From NCBI GenBank assembly GCA_964402115.1, contig CAYOBW010000019.1, positions 1-47,189 of the forward strand: a DNA stretch of 47,189 nucleotides, given 5' to 3'. The stretch is from CAYOBW01 sp964402115. GTDB taxonomy: Bacteria > Verrucomicrobiota > Kiritimatiellia > UBA8416 > CAYOBW01. How positions within the stretch are numbered: the first letter of the stretch is position 1; each line of letters starts with the position of its first letter. This document shows positions 25,403 to 34,956 of this stretch, one piece after another. Both the position numbers and the translations under genes were made by a program. The notes under the pieces were generated by a model. That model did not search any database and was not told the DNA's origin. It saw only the letters and a program-made list of their open reading frames with translations.

Positions 25403-25777
25403 TCAGGAGGCTGCGGGCAGGGGGTGGTGGGCGAAGGCCTGCGCGACCACGGGGCGCCCGCCAATCAGGTGTTCCTGTATGATCTGCTCAAGAACCGGTG
25501 GCGTGCAACCCTGGTACCAGGTGCCCTCCGGGTAGACGACGGCAATCGGCCCGTCCCGGCAGATGCGCAGGCAGTTGGCCTTGGTGCGGTAGATGCCGCC
25601 GTCCCCGGTGAGGTGGAGTTCCTCAAGCCGGCGCTTGAGGAACTCCCACGCTTCCAGCCCCGCTGCCTTGGAACAGCAGTTCGGCGCCGTTTGGTCGCAA
25701 CACAGGAAGATGTGGCGCCGGATGTGCGCCACACCCCGCTGGCCCGCCACGCTGGCGCAGGTTGCCGCCTTGTCCAT
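25403..25777 (-). CDS. Thioredoxin-like [2Fe-2S] ferredoxin
   Basis: The 124-residue protein has the thioredoxin-fold ferredoxin pattern: HIFLCCDQTAPNCCS supplies the first Cys pair (among C26/C27 and C34/C35), and CLRICRDGPIAVVYPEGTWY supplies C69 and C73, followed by C91. Such ferredoxins carry one [2Fe-2S] cluster and pass electrons in the cytoplasm. It begins 17 bases after the peroxiredoxin stop in the same orientation and below an Fe-S Rrf2 regulator, so a role in peroxide or redox defence is likely. Confidence 0.85.
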   Translation of the reverse strand: MDKAATCASVAGQRGVAHIRRHIFLCCDQTAPNCCSKAAGLEAWEFLKRRLEELHLTGDGGIYRTKANCLRICRDGPIAVVYPEGTWYQGCTPPVLEQIIQEHLIGGRPVVAQAFAHHPLPAAS

Positions 25778-25793
25778 GGGGCGACCTCCCGGC

Positions 25794-26402
25794 TCAGGCG
25801 TGTTCGCTGAGATACGTCGCCACGCCGCTGGCGGTCGGTTTCATGCCCTGCTGGCCGACCTGCCAGTTGGCCGGGCACACTTCGCCGTGTTCTTCGGTGA
25901 ACTGCAGAGCGTCCAGGACGCGCAGGGCTTCCGGCACGCTGCGGCCCAGCGGGAGGTCGTTGACCAGTGCGTGGCGCACGGTGCCGCCCTTGTCGATGAT
26001 GAACAGGCCGCGCAGCGCGACGGCGTTGTTCAGGAGCACGCCGTAGGCGCGGGCGATGGACTTGTCCAGATCGGCCACCAGGGGATACTGCACGTTGCCG
26101 ATGCCGCCCTTCTTCGCCGGGGTCTCCTTCCATGCGAAGTGCGTGAACTTCGAGTCCACCGAGACGCCGATGAGCTGCGCGCCGCGCTTCTCGAAGTCCT
26201 TCACGGCCTTGTCGAAGGCGATGATCTCCGACGGGCAGACAAACGTGAAGTCCAGCGGGTAGAAGAACAGCACGACATAGCGCTTGTTCCGATACTGTGA
26301 CAGGGTGAGGGTGTCGAACGAATTGTCAGGCATCACCGCTTCGGCCTTGAAATCCGGGGCTTCCCGCGTGACCAGGGTCGTAACCGTCGTTGTCTCGCAC
26401 AT
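25794..26402 (-). CDS. Typical 2-Cys peroxiredoxin (AhpC/Prx1 type)
   Basis: The 202-residue enzyme reduces hydrogen peroxide and organic peroxides. The peroxidatic Cys is C56 in DFTFVCPSE and the resolving Cys is C176 in GEVCPANW. Conserved neighbours are FFYPLDFTFVCP and GVSVDSKFTHFAW. ATG 26402 is fixed by a strong AAGGAGGT at 26408-26415; the longer frame upstream crosses the promoter. The reductant is not obvious: no AhpF or thioredoxin is present, but a ferredoxin follows directly. Confidence 0.96.
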   Translation of the reverse strand: MCETTTVTTLVTREAPDFKAEAVMPDNSFDTLTLSQYRNKRYVVLFFYPLDFTFVCPSEIIAFDKAVKDFEKRGAQLIGVSVDSKFTHFAWKETPAKKGGIGNVQYPLVADLDKSIARAYGVLLNNAVALRGLFIIDKGGTVRHALVNDLPLGRSVPEALRVLDALQFTEEHGEVCPANWQVGQQGMKPTASGVATYLSEHA

Positions 26403-26475
26403 ATGAGGACCTCCTTGTTGTCGGTGTTTGCTCGGGCGTTGCAGCCGCCGCTGCGGCCACTCCCGCTGTGAGGTC

Positions 26476-26503
26476 CCTATAAATGCCACTGATTGAGTAG
26501 CAA
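26476..26503 (-). promoter_or_regulatory. Candidate promoter of peroxiredoxin-ferredoxin operon with small dyad
   Basis: On the minus strand TTGCTA (26498-26503) is followed after 16 bases by TATAGG (26476-26481). A small dyad CTACT-N5-AGTGG (26486-26500) lies in the spacer and overlaps the -35 box, which would suit repression by the neighbouring Rrf2 protein. Neither box is a perfect consensus. Confidence 0.35.
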
Positions 26504-26607
26504 ATGCAACAGAAAAAGAAAACTTTCGGCAACGCATCGGCCCGCTTTCCCGCGGCTTGCGCGGCGCGCGACCGCGCGCCTGACGCCGGGCGGCCCGGCC
26601 GGGGCGG

Positions 26608-27021
26608 TTACTCCGCGGCAGCGGCGACGCGGTCGAAGCGGATGGCCTTGAGCCTCCGGTCGAGGATGCGCTGGATCTGGTGCAGTTCGTTGTGGATGGC
26701 GCAATGCCGGCTGCGGTTGCAGGCGAGCCGGTGCAGGAGACAGCGGTTCAGATGGACGGAGGAAGGGTCGATGGCCGCGATGACGTCCATGAAGGAGATG
26801 CGTCGCGGCGGCCGGGCGAGTTCCACGCCGCCGCCCTTGCCGCGCTGGCTGTGCAGCAGCCGCGCGTCCACGAGCCGGCGCACGATCTTGCGCAGGAAGC
26901 GGTAGGGGATGTCCATCTGCGCCGCGAGGTCGCTCGTGGAGGCGGTGGGCGTGCCGGACAGCGACTGGCGCGACAGGTACAGCACCACACGCAACGCGTA
27001 ATCCGTTTCTCGGGTCGTCAT
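26608..27021 (-). CDS. Rrf2-family regulator with three-Cys Fe-S site
   Basis: The 137-residue winged-helix protein starts TRETDYALRVVLYLS; the recognition region is DLAAQMDIPYRFLRKIVRRL with the wing at GKGGGVEL. Three Cys (C94, C101, C107; spacing x6 and x5) match the cluster loop of IscR/NsrR/RirA-type members, which hold [2Fe-2S] or [4Fe-4S]. ATG 27021 is chosen because GAGGAG lies just ahead of it. It is upstream of, and parallel to, peroxiredoxin and ferredoxin genes, which are its likely targets. The signal (iron, NO or peroxide) is unknown. Confidence 0.92.
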   Translation of the reverse strand: MTTRETDYALRVVLYLSRQSLSGTPTASTSDLAAQMDIPYRFLRKIVRRLVDARLLHSQRGKGGGVELARPPRRISFMDVIAAIDPSSVHLNRCLLHRLACNRSRHCAIHNELHQIQRILDRRLKAIRFDRVAAAAE

Positions 27022-27142
27022 GGCCACTCCTCAATTGCGACTGACAACGTAGCATTTCGGCGTGCGGCGTCAAGCGGAGAGTTTGCTTGCCAGGGGCGGG
27101 ACGACGGGATAGAAGAAACCTGCTCATTCAAGCCTGCAACGG

Positions 27143-29086
<1,944 letters not shown>

Positions 29087-29115
29087 ACGCCTCCTCACAG
29101 AAGGGAGCGCAGACC

Positions 29116-29886
29116 ATGGACGCAGAAGCCGCTGAACAGCGCTATCGCCGTCAGTTGGACCTTGCCGAGATCGGCCCCGCGGGCCAGGCTCGCCTCGGCG
29201 CCGCGCGCGTGTTGCTGGTGGGCGCCGGCGGCCTGGGCGCACCGGCTGCGTTCTACCTGGCCGCGGCGGGGGTTGGCACTCTTGGCGTCGTGGACTACGA
29301 CGTCGTGGATCTGAGCAACCTGCAACGCCAGATCCTGTACCGCACGGCCGATGTCGGCGCGCCGAAAGCCCGGTGCGCGGCGGGGGTGCTGCAGGCTCTG
29401 AATCCCGGCGTCCGCGTGGTCGTGGAGCAGTGCGCGCTGGAGGCAGACAACGCCCTGGCGCTGATCGCCGGCTATGATTTCGTGGTGGACGCCACGGACA
29501 GCCTGGCCACCAAGTTCCTCATCGCGGACGCCTGTCACTTCGCCCGGAAACCCTACTCGCACGCCGGTATTCAAGGCTTCCTGGGGCAGACGCTGACCGT
29601 GCTGCCCGGTGAAACCGCGTGCTACCGGTGCGTGTTCGGCGCGCCCCCGCCGCCCGAGGATCCGCCTGCGACCGTGCGGGGCCCCCTCGGTGCGCTCCCC
29701 GGGGTCATCGGCGCCATCCAGGCCACGGAGGCGCTCAAACAGATCCTGGGGATCGGCCGCCTGCTGACGGATCGCCTGCTGGTGTACGATGCATTGACCC
29801 TGACCTTTCGCGAGGTCGCCGTGAAGCGCCATGCACAGTGCCCGCTTTGCGGGGCTGACCCGCGCCTCACCAGCCTGCACGGCTAG
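29116..29886 (+). CDS. ThiF/MoeB/HesA-family adenylyltransferase (E1-like)
   Basis: The 256-residue protein adenylates the C-terminus of a ubiquitin-like sulfur carrier in family members. It has RYRRQLDLAEIG, nucleotide-binding GAGGLG (36-41), DYDVVDLSNLQRQ and two zinc-binding CxxC pairs (C169/C172 and C242/C245). The residue aligned with the MoeB/ThiF active-site Cys, 11 positions before GVIGAIQA, is Ala185. ATG 29116 follows AGGGAG by about 8 bases; an in-frame ATG at 29083 that overlaps the kinase stop has no such site. No ThiS, MoaD or JAMM partner is nearby, so the pathway (thiamine, molybdopterin or cysteine) is undetermined. Confidence 0.88.
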   Translation: MDAEAAEQRYRRQLDLAEIGPAGQARLGAARVLLVGAGGLGAPAAFYLAAAGVGTLGVVDYDVVDLSNLQRQILYRTADVGAPKARCAAGVLQALNPGVRVVVEQCALEADNALALIAGYDFVVDATDSLATKFLIADACHFARKPYSHAGIQGFLGQTLTVLPGETACYRCVFGAPPPPEDPPATVRGPLGALPGVIGAIQATEALKQILGIGRLLTDRLLVYDALTLTFREVAVKRHAQCPLCGADPRLTSLHG

Positions 29887-29976
29887 CCCGTCCGGCTTTT
29901 CCGCTTAGCCAACGCCGGTTTCAGCCCCCGGCCAGCCTCGAAAATGAAAAAGTGGGGCATGTGGGGGTGTTTTCCA

Positions 29977-30005
29977 TTGAAAGCCAGGCGGCGATGCTTT
30001 ACAGT
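29977..30005 (+). promoter_or_regulatory. Candidate promoter of hppA
   Basis: TTGAAA (29977-29982), a 17-base spacer and TACAGT (30000-30005) lie about 75 bases before the hppA start. The -35 matches five of six consensus bases and the -10 four of six. Confidence 0.4.
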
Positions 30006-30080
30006 CCGCCGACCTCTTTTTTGTTTCTTTCGGCCAGCAGTGTGCTTGGACCGTGAAACGGGGTCGCAAAGGAGTTCACT

Positions 30081-32459
30081 ATGCATCGCGGGTGGGGGAG
30101 CAGACTGGTTGGGCTGGGGACCTTTTTCGGGCTGAGCGCGCCGCTCTGGGCGGGCGAGGCCGGCGCGGGCGTGTCGGCGATCACGCCGGCTTGGTGGATT
30201 GCGCCCATCGCTTCGGTGATTGGGCTGTTCTTCGCCTGGGTGTGCTACAGCCTGATGATGAAGGCGCCCAAGGGCAACGCCCGCATGGAGGAGATCGCGG
30301 GCTACGTGCGCGAAGGCGCCATGGCCTACCTGCGCCAGCAGTACTCGCGCGTGGGCCTGGTGTTCATGGTCCTCGTGCTCATCTTCGCCGGACTGGCGTT
30401 CATGGGCGTGCAGAACCCCTTCGTGCCGGTGGCGTTCCTGACGGGCGGTTTCTTCTCCGGCCTGTGCGGGTTCCTTGGCATGAAGACGGCCACCTCGGCC
30501 TCCAGCCGCACGGCGCAGGGCGCCAGCGAGAGCCTCAACCGCGGCCTGCAAGTGGCGTTCCGGTCGGGCGCCGTCATGGGCCTGGTGGTGGTGGGCTTCG
30601 GTCTGCTCGACATCTCCATCTGGTACCTGATCCTTGACAAGTTGGTGTATACGTCCGAGCACATGGCCAATGGCCTGTGGTTCCTCGTGCCCAAGGGCTT
30701 CAACCCCGAGCACAAGCTGGTTGAGATGACCACGACGATGCTGACCTTCGGCATGGGCGCCTCGACGCAGGCCCTGTTCGCCCGCGTGGGCGGCGGCATT
30801 TACACGAAGGCGGCGGACGTGGGCGCGGACCTGGTCGGCAAGGTGGAAGCCGGCATTCCCGAGGACGATCCCCGCAACCCGGCGACGATCGCGGACAACG
30901 TGGGCGACAACGTCGGCGACGTGGCCGGCATGGGCGCCGACCTCTACGAGTCCTACTGCGGCGCGATCCTGGCCACGGCGGCCCTCGGCGCCAGCCTGCC
31001 CTTGACGGCGAAAGTCAGCGGCACGATGGCCGTGAACGCCCCGATGATCATCGCGGGTATCGGCATCATCCTTTCGATTGTCGGCATCTTCGCCGTGCGC
31101 GTCAACGACGACAAGGCGAGCATGCTGACGCTGCTCAAGGCGCTGCGGATCGGCACCTGGGGCAGCTCGGCCCTGATCATCGTCGCGGCGGCGATCCTGG
31201 CGGCCATGGGCGTGATCACCTGGGGTATCTTCGGCTCGGTGTGCAGCGGACTCGTGGCGGGCGTGATCATCGGTTACTCCACCGAGTACTACACGTCCGA
31301 CGAGTATGCTCCGACCAAGGGTGTCGCCCAGCAGGCGCAGATGGGGCCGGCGACGGTGATCATCGATGGCCTGGCGGTGGGCATGTTCTCGGCGGGCATT
31401 CCCGTCGTGACGACGGTGATCGGCATCCTGGCGGCCTACGGCTTCGCGGGCGGGTTCGCCGAGAACGGCATGATGCAGGGGCTCTACGGCATCGGTTTCG
31501 CGGCCGTCGGCATGCTGGCCACCCTGGGCATCACCCTGGCGACGGATGCTTACGGGCCGATCGCGGACAACGCGGGCGGCAACGCGGAGATGTCGCACCT
31601 GCCCGCGTATGTCCGTGAACGCACGGATGCGCTGGACATGCTGGGCAACACCACGGCGGCCACCGGCAAGGGGTTCGCCATCGGTTCAGCGGCGCTGACG
31701 GCCATGGCCCTGCTCGCCGCGGAAGTGCAGGAAGTCGACGTGTGGGTGCAGAAGTTGGCAAAGAGCGGAACCGTGCTGGCCGGCTTCGATGCGACGGCCT
31801 ACGCGGCGTCCGCGAACAAGCTCGTCTACTTCATCGATCTCTTCAAGCTGCACATCATGAACCCGGCGCTGCTGTGCGGCATGTTCATCGGCGCCATGAT
31901 GGCTTTTGTCTTCTGCGCCATGGCCATGAAGGCCGTCGGTCGCGCGGCCGGCAAGATGGTCGAGGAAGTGCGGCGGCAGTTCCGCGAGAAGCCGGGCATC
32001 ATGAAGGGGACGGATATCCCGAACTACGCCGAGTGCGTGCAGATTTCGACGCGCGGCGCCCAGCAGGCGATGATGGTGCCCGCGCTGATGGCCATTGTCG
32101 TGCCGGTCGCCACGGGCCTGCTCCTTGGCGTCGCCGGTGTCATGGGGCTGCTCGCGGGCGGTCTGGCCGCCGGGTTCTCCCTGGCCTGCATGCTGAACAA
32201 CGCCGGCGGTGCCTGGGATAACGCCAAGAAGCACATCGAGAAGGGCAACTACGGCGGCAAGCGCCTGCCGGACGGCAGCAAGAACCCCGTCCACGGCGCG
32301 GCCGTGATCGGTGACACCGTGGGCGATCCCTGCAAGGATACGGCGGGACCGTCCATGAACATTCTCATCAAGCTGATGAGCATGGTGGCGATCGTGTTCA
32401 CCCCCGTCATTCTGAAGTACGCACCGAAGATCCAGGCGCTGCTCGGCCTGCATCTGTAG
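30081..32459 (+). CDS. hppA: Membrane-bound pyrophosphatase, K+-dependent type
   Basis: The 792-residue integral membrane enzyme couples pyrophosphate hydrolysis to H+ or Na+ pumping. It has about 16 TM helices, the substrate site AADVGADLVGKVEAGIPEDD with ADNVGDNVGDVAGMGADLYE, EYYTSDEYAP and a C-terminal GDTVGDPCKDTAGPS. In GNTTAATGKG the residue that decides K+ dependence is A526 (Ala, not Lys), so it should need K+; such enzymes pump Na+, H+ or both. A 25-residue signal-like extension precedes the first TM segment. AAGGAG sits 7 bases before ATG. A strong hairpin follows the stop. Confidence 0.97.
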   Translation: MHRGWGSRLVGLGTFFGLSAPLWAGEAGAGVSAITPAWWIAPIASVIGLFFAWVCYSLMMKAPKGNARMEEIAGYVREGAMAYLRQQYSRVGLVFMVLVLIFAGLAFMGVQNPFVPVAFLTGGFFSGLCGFLGMKTATSASSRTAQGASESLNRGLQVAFRSGAVMGLVVVGFGLLDISIWYLILDKLVYTSEHMANGLWFLVPKGFNPEHKLVEMTTTMLTFGMGASTQALFARVGGGIYTKAADVGADLVGKVEAGIPEDDPRNPATIADNVGDNVGDVAGMGADLYESYCGAILATAALGASLPLTAKVSGTMAVNAPMIIAGIGIILSIVGIFAVRVNDDKASMLTLLKALRIGTWGSSALIIVAAAILAAMGVITWGIFGSVCSGLVAGVIIGYSTEYYTSDEYAPTKGVAQQAQMGPATVIIDGLAVGMFSAGIPVVTTVIGILAAYGFAGGFAENGMMQGLYGIGFAAVGMLATLGITLATDAYGPIADNAGGNAEMSHLPAYVRERTDALDMLGNTTAATGKGFAIGSAALTAMALLAAEVQEVDVWVQKLAKSGTVLAGFDATAYAASANKLVYFIDLFKLHIMNPALLCGMFIGAMMAFVFCAMAMKAVGRAAGKMVEEVRRQFREKPGIMKGTDIPNYAECVQISTRGAQQAMMVPALMAIVVPVATGLLLGVAGVMGLLAGGLAAGFSLACMLNNAGGAWDNAKKHIEKGNYGGKRLPDGSKNPVHGAAVIGDTVGDPCKDTAGPSMNILIKLMSMVAIVFTPVILKYAPKIQALLGLHL

Positions 32460-32496
32460 GCCCTTGGCAGTCCCGCTGCGCGCGGGCAAGCTCGCA

Positions 32497-32528
32497 CGGC
32501 GGGGTGCACCTTACGGTGCTCCCCGCCG
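32497..32528 (+). terminator. Strong stem-loop after hppA
   Basis: The arms at 32497-32510 and 32515-32528 (CGGCGGGG..., TTAC loop, ...CCCCGCCG) pair at 13 of 14 positions. It lies 37 bases after the hppA stop and just before the Shine-Dalgarno of the next gene, so it may terminate or attenuate read-through into the MBL gene. Confidence 0.6.
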
Positions 32529-32553
32529 CTGCGTTTCGGGGAGGTGACGGCGC

Positions 32554-33324
32554 GTGAAGATCGTTTTCCTGGGGACGGGCACATCCGTGGGTGTGCCGAT
32601 GATCGGCTGCGACTGCGCCGTCTGCCGTTCCGCCGATACCCGCAACCGCCGCCGCCGCTCCAGCCTCTATGTCATGGCCGGCGGGCGGCACCTGGTGGTG
32701 GACACTCCCCCGGACTTCCGCGAGCAGGCCCTGGCTTGCCGCCTGCCGCGCGTGGACGCCGTGCTGTTCACCCACTCGCACGCTGACCACATCTTCGGCT
32801 TCGACGACATCCGCCGGTTCAACACGATGCAGGACGAGATCATTCCGGCCTATGCCGACCCCGGCACCCTGGCCGATCTGCGGCGCGTCTTCAATTACAT
32901 TGGCACCGACCCCGTGCCGGGTGTATACCGGCCGCGCATTGCCTTTCGTCCCGTGACCGGAGCCTTCGCGGTGGGGCCGGTGCAGATCGAGCCGCTGCCC
33001 GTGGCGCATGGCCCCGGGACTGCCTTGGGGTACCTGCTGGCGTGCGAGGGCTGCACGCTGGGCTACGTGCCGGATTGTTCGGAGCTTTCGGCTGCCGTGG
33101 TGGCGCGCTGCCGCGGCTGTGACGTGATGATTCTCGACGGGCTGCGGCACCGGCCGCATGCGACGCACCTGACGGTGACGCAAAGCGTGGCCTGGCTGCA
33201 AGCCATCGGCGCGAAACGTTCGTTTCTGGTGCACATGGGGCATGACCTTGACCACGCCGCGACCGAAGCGGCGCTGCCCCCTGGGATCAAGCTGTCCTAT
33301 GACGGGTTGGAGGTGGCGTGGTGA
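32554..33324 (+). CDS. Metallo-beta-lactamase-fold hydrolase, PhnP-like
   Basis: The 256-residue protein starts at GTG 32554 after GGGGAGGTG. KIVFLGTGTSVGVP, a Cys-rich CDCAVC (C19, C21, C24) that may bind structural zinc, and the metal motif H74-S-H-A-D-H79 are seen. A later VAHGPGTALGY and D/H pairs (ILDGLRHRPHATH and LVHMGHDLDH) complete the site. PhnP members are cyclic phosphodiesterases; relatives act on varied phosphodiesters. It overlaps the next gene by four bases. It is not near a phosphonate operon, so the true substrate is open. Confidence 0.9.
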   Translation: MKIVFLGTGTSVGVPMIGCDCAVCRSADTRNRRRRSSLYVMAGGRHLVVDTPPDFREQALACRLPRVDAVLFTHSHADHIFGFDDIRRFNTMQDEIIPAYADPGTLADLRRVFNYIGTDPVPGVYRPRIAFRPVTGAFAVGPVQIEPLPVAHGPGTALGYLLACEGCTLGYVPDCSELSAAVVARCRGCDVMILDGLRHRPHATHLTVTQSVAWLQAIGAKRSFLVHMGHDLDHAATEAALPPGIKLSYDGLEVAW

Positions 33325-34013
33325 AAGCGGAAAAAGGCAAGGGTGGCACGGCCTGGTCCGGCGTGGGGCGGTGGGGGCGCGGGGGCGCGTGGGTGGCGCT
33401 CGTGCTCGTGCTGCTGCAGGCGGTCGGCGGCTGCACGGGATGGCCCCGGTCCGTGCGCGACTGGCTGACGGCGCGCGACCTGGCGGCCAAGGGCAAGCCG
33501 CGCGTCATTGTCGTGCTGGGAGGCGGGGGGATTCCCAGCGAATCCGGGCTCATCCGCACGTATTATGCCGCCCAGGCCGCGCGTGCGCATCCGGGCGTGC
33601 ACTGCGTCGTGGCGCTGCCGGCGGACCAGAACCCCGAACGCGCCAGCGTCGGACGGATGCGCGACGAGCTTGTCCTGCGCGGCGTACCCAAGGCCAACGT
33701 GCAGATGGAAACGCGCGGCCGCAACACCCATGAGCAGGCGATCAACACCAAGACGCTGCTGGGCGAGACGGCGCTCAAGGCGCCCGTCTGGTTGGTCACT
33801 TCCCCCGAGCATGGCCGGCGGGCCGTGCTCTGCTTCCGCAAGGCCGGTTTCCTGAACGTCGGCTGCGTGGCGGCCGAGAACGTGGCGGCCGAGGCGGACC
33901 CGGGACAGGGCGCCAGTCTGCGCTACGGCTTCTGGGGCAACCTGGAAGCCCAGACGCGCTATGCCAGGGAGTTGGTGGCGCTGCTTTACTACAAGGTGCG
34001 GGGTTGGATCTGA
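33321..34013 (+). CDS. DUF218 (YdcF/SanA/ElyC-type) envelope protein, possible lipoprotein
   Basis: The 230-residue protein has an N-terminal hydrophobic segment (VALVLVLLQAVGGC) ending in VGGC, which resembles a lipobox. The DUF218 core follows: PRVIVVLGGGGIPSESGLIR, METRGRNTHEQAIN and VTSPEHGRRAVLCFRKAGF. Family members affect envelope integrity and vancomycin sensitivity; the reaction is unknown. GTG 33321, 7 bases after GGAGG and overlapping the MBL stop, is preferred over GTG 33318. The pair with the MBL gene is probably one operon. Confidence 0.85.
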   Translation: MKAEKGKGGTAWSGVGRWGRGGAWVALVLVLLQAVGGCTGWPRSVRDWLTARDLAAKGKPRVIVVLGGGGIPSESGLIRTYYAAQAARAHPGVHCVVALPADQNPERASVGRMRDELVLRGVPKANVQMETRGRNTHEQAINTKTLLGETALKAPVWLVTSPEHGRRAVLCFRKAGFLNVGCVAAENVAAEADPGQGASLRYGFWGNLEAQTRYARELVALLYYKVRGWI

Positions 34014-34054
34014 CGGATCTGACGATTCCGTGGGGCGCGGTGGGAAGTTACCGC

Positions 34055-34082
34055 TTGTCAACCCGATGGTCAGTGCTATAGT
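34055..34082 (+). promoter_or_regulatory. Candidate promoter of etfBA
   Basis: TTGTCA (34055-34060), a 16-base spacer and TATAGT (34077-34082) match the consensus at five of six bases in each box, 68 bases before the etfB start. It is the best sigma-70-like promoter I see in the window. Confidence 0.5.
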
Positions 34083-34149
34083 AAGCCGCCGTTTCACCCT
34101 TTCAACCGGTGCGGCTCGGCAGGGACAAAGCAAATACGAAGGTGATTTC

Positions 34150-34944
34150 ATGCATGTAGTAGTGTGCATCAAGCAGGTGCCGGACACGACGGACGTCAGG
34201 ATCAACCCCGAGACGAACACGCTGATGCGCGAGGGCGTGGCTTCGATCGTCAACCCCTTCGACATGTATGCGATCGAGGAAGCGGTGCGCATCAAGGAGA
34301 AGGTGGGCGGGCAGATCACAGCCGTGACCATGGGCCCCCCCCAGGCCGAGGCCGCCTTGCGCGAGGCGGTGGCGATGGGCGTCGACAACGGCGTGCTCGT
34401 TTCCGACCGCCGGTTCGCCGGCAGCGACACCTGGGCCACGAGCTACACTCTGGCGCTGGCCATCAGGAAGCTTGGCCACGTGGATCTGATCGTCTGCGGC
34501 AAGCAGGCTTCCGACGGCGACACGGCGCAGGTAGGCCCTGGCATCGCCACACACCTCGATCTGCCGCAGATCACCTATGTGCGGAAGATCGAGGAGCTTA
34601 CGGCGGACCGCATCGTTGCGGAGCGGTTGCTGGAGACCGGCTACGAGGCGATCGAGTCGCCGCTGCCCTGCCTCCTGACTGTGATCAAGGAGATCAACGA
34701 GCCGCGGCTGCCTTCGCTCAAAGGCAAGATGGCCGCCAAGAAGGCTGTCATCACCCACTGGTCCGAGGCCGATCTCGGCGCCGATCACGCGCACATTGGC
34801 CTGGAAGGCTCGCCCACGAAGGTCGTCAAGATCTTCACGCCGGAATCCCGCAAGGGCGGCGAGATGTTGAAGGGCGAGCCGCAGGACGTGGTGGCGCAAC
34901 TTGTGGCGAAGGTGAAGGATGTTGTGTTGAGCGTGGCGCGATAA
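34150..34944 (+). CDS. etfB: Electron transfer flavoprotein beta subunit
   Basis: The 264-residue subunit begins HVVVCIKQVPDTTDVRINPE and has the family signature VDLIVCGKQASDGDTAQVGP, PCLLTVIKEINEPRLPSLKG. It forms a heterodimer with EtfA and binds FAD or AMP. In the bifurcating group the beta subunit holds the bifurcating FAD. ATG 34150 is chosen at the conserved N-terminus, after AAGGTGA. The alpha gene follows 12 bases later. Confidence 0.97.
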   Translation: MHVVVCIKQVPDTTDVRINPETNTLMREGVASIVNPFDMYAIEEAVRIKEKVGGQITAVTMGPPQAEAALREAVAMGVDNGVLVSDRRFAGSDTWATSYTLALAIRKLGHVDLIVCGKQASDGDTAQVGPGIATHLDLPQITYVRKIEELTADRIVAERLLETGYEAIESPLPCLLTVIKEINEPRLPSLKGKMAAKKAVITHWSEADLGADHAHIGLEGSPTKVVKIFTPESRKGGEMLKGEPQDVVAQLVAKVKDVVLSVAR

Positions 34945-34956
34945 GGGAGACGGATC

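Noticed and set aside
29883..31598. Long minus-strand frame opposite hppA
   Set aside because: His/Arg-rich antisense composition; hppA motifs are unambiguous.
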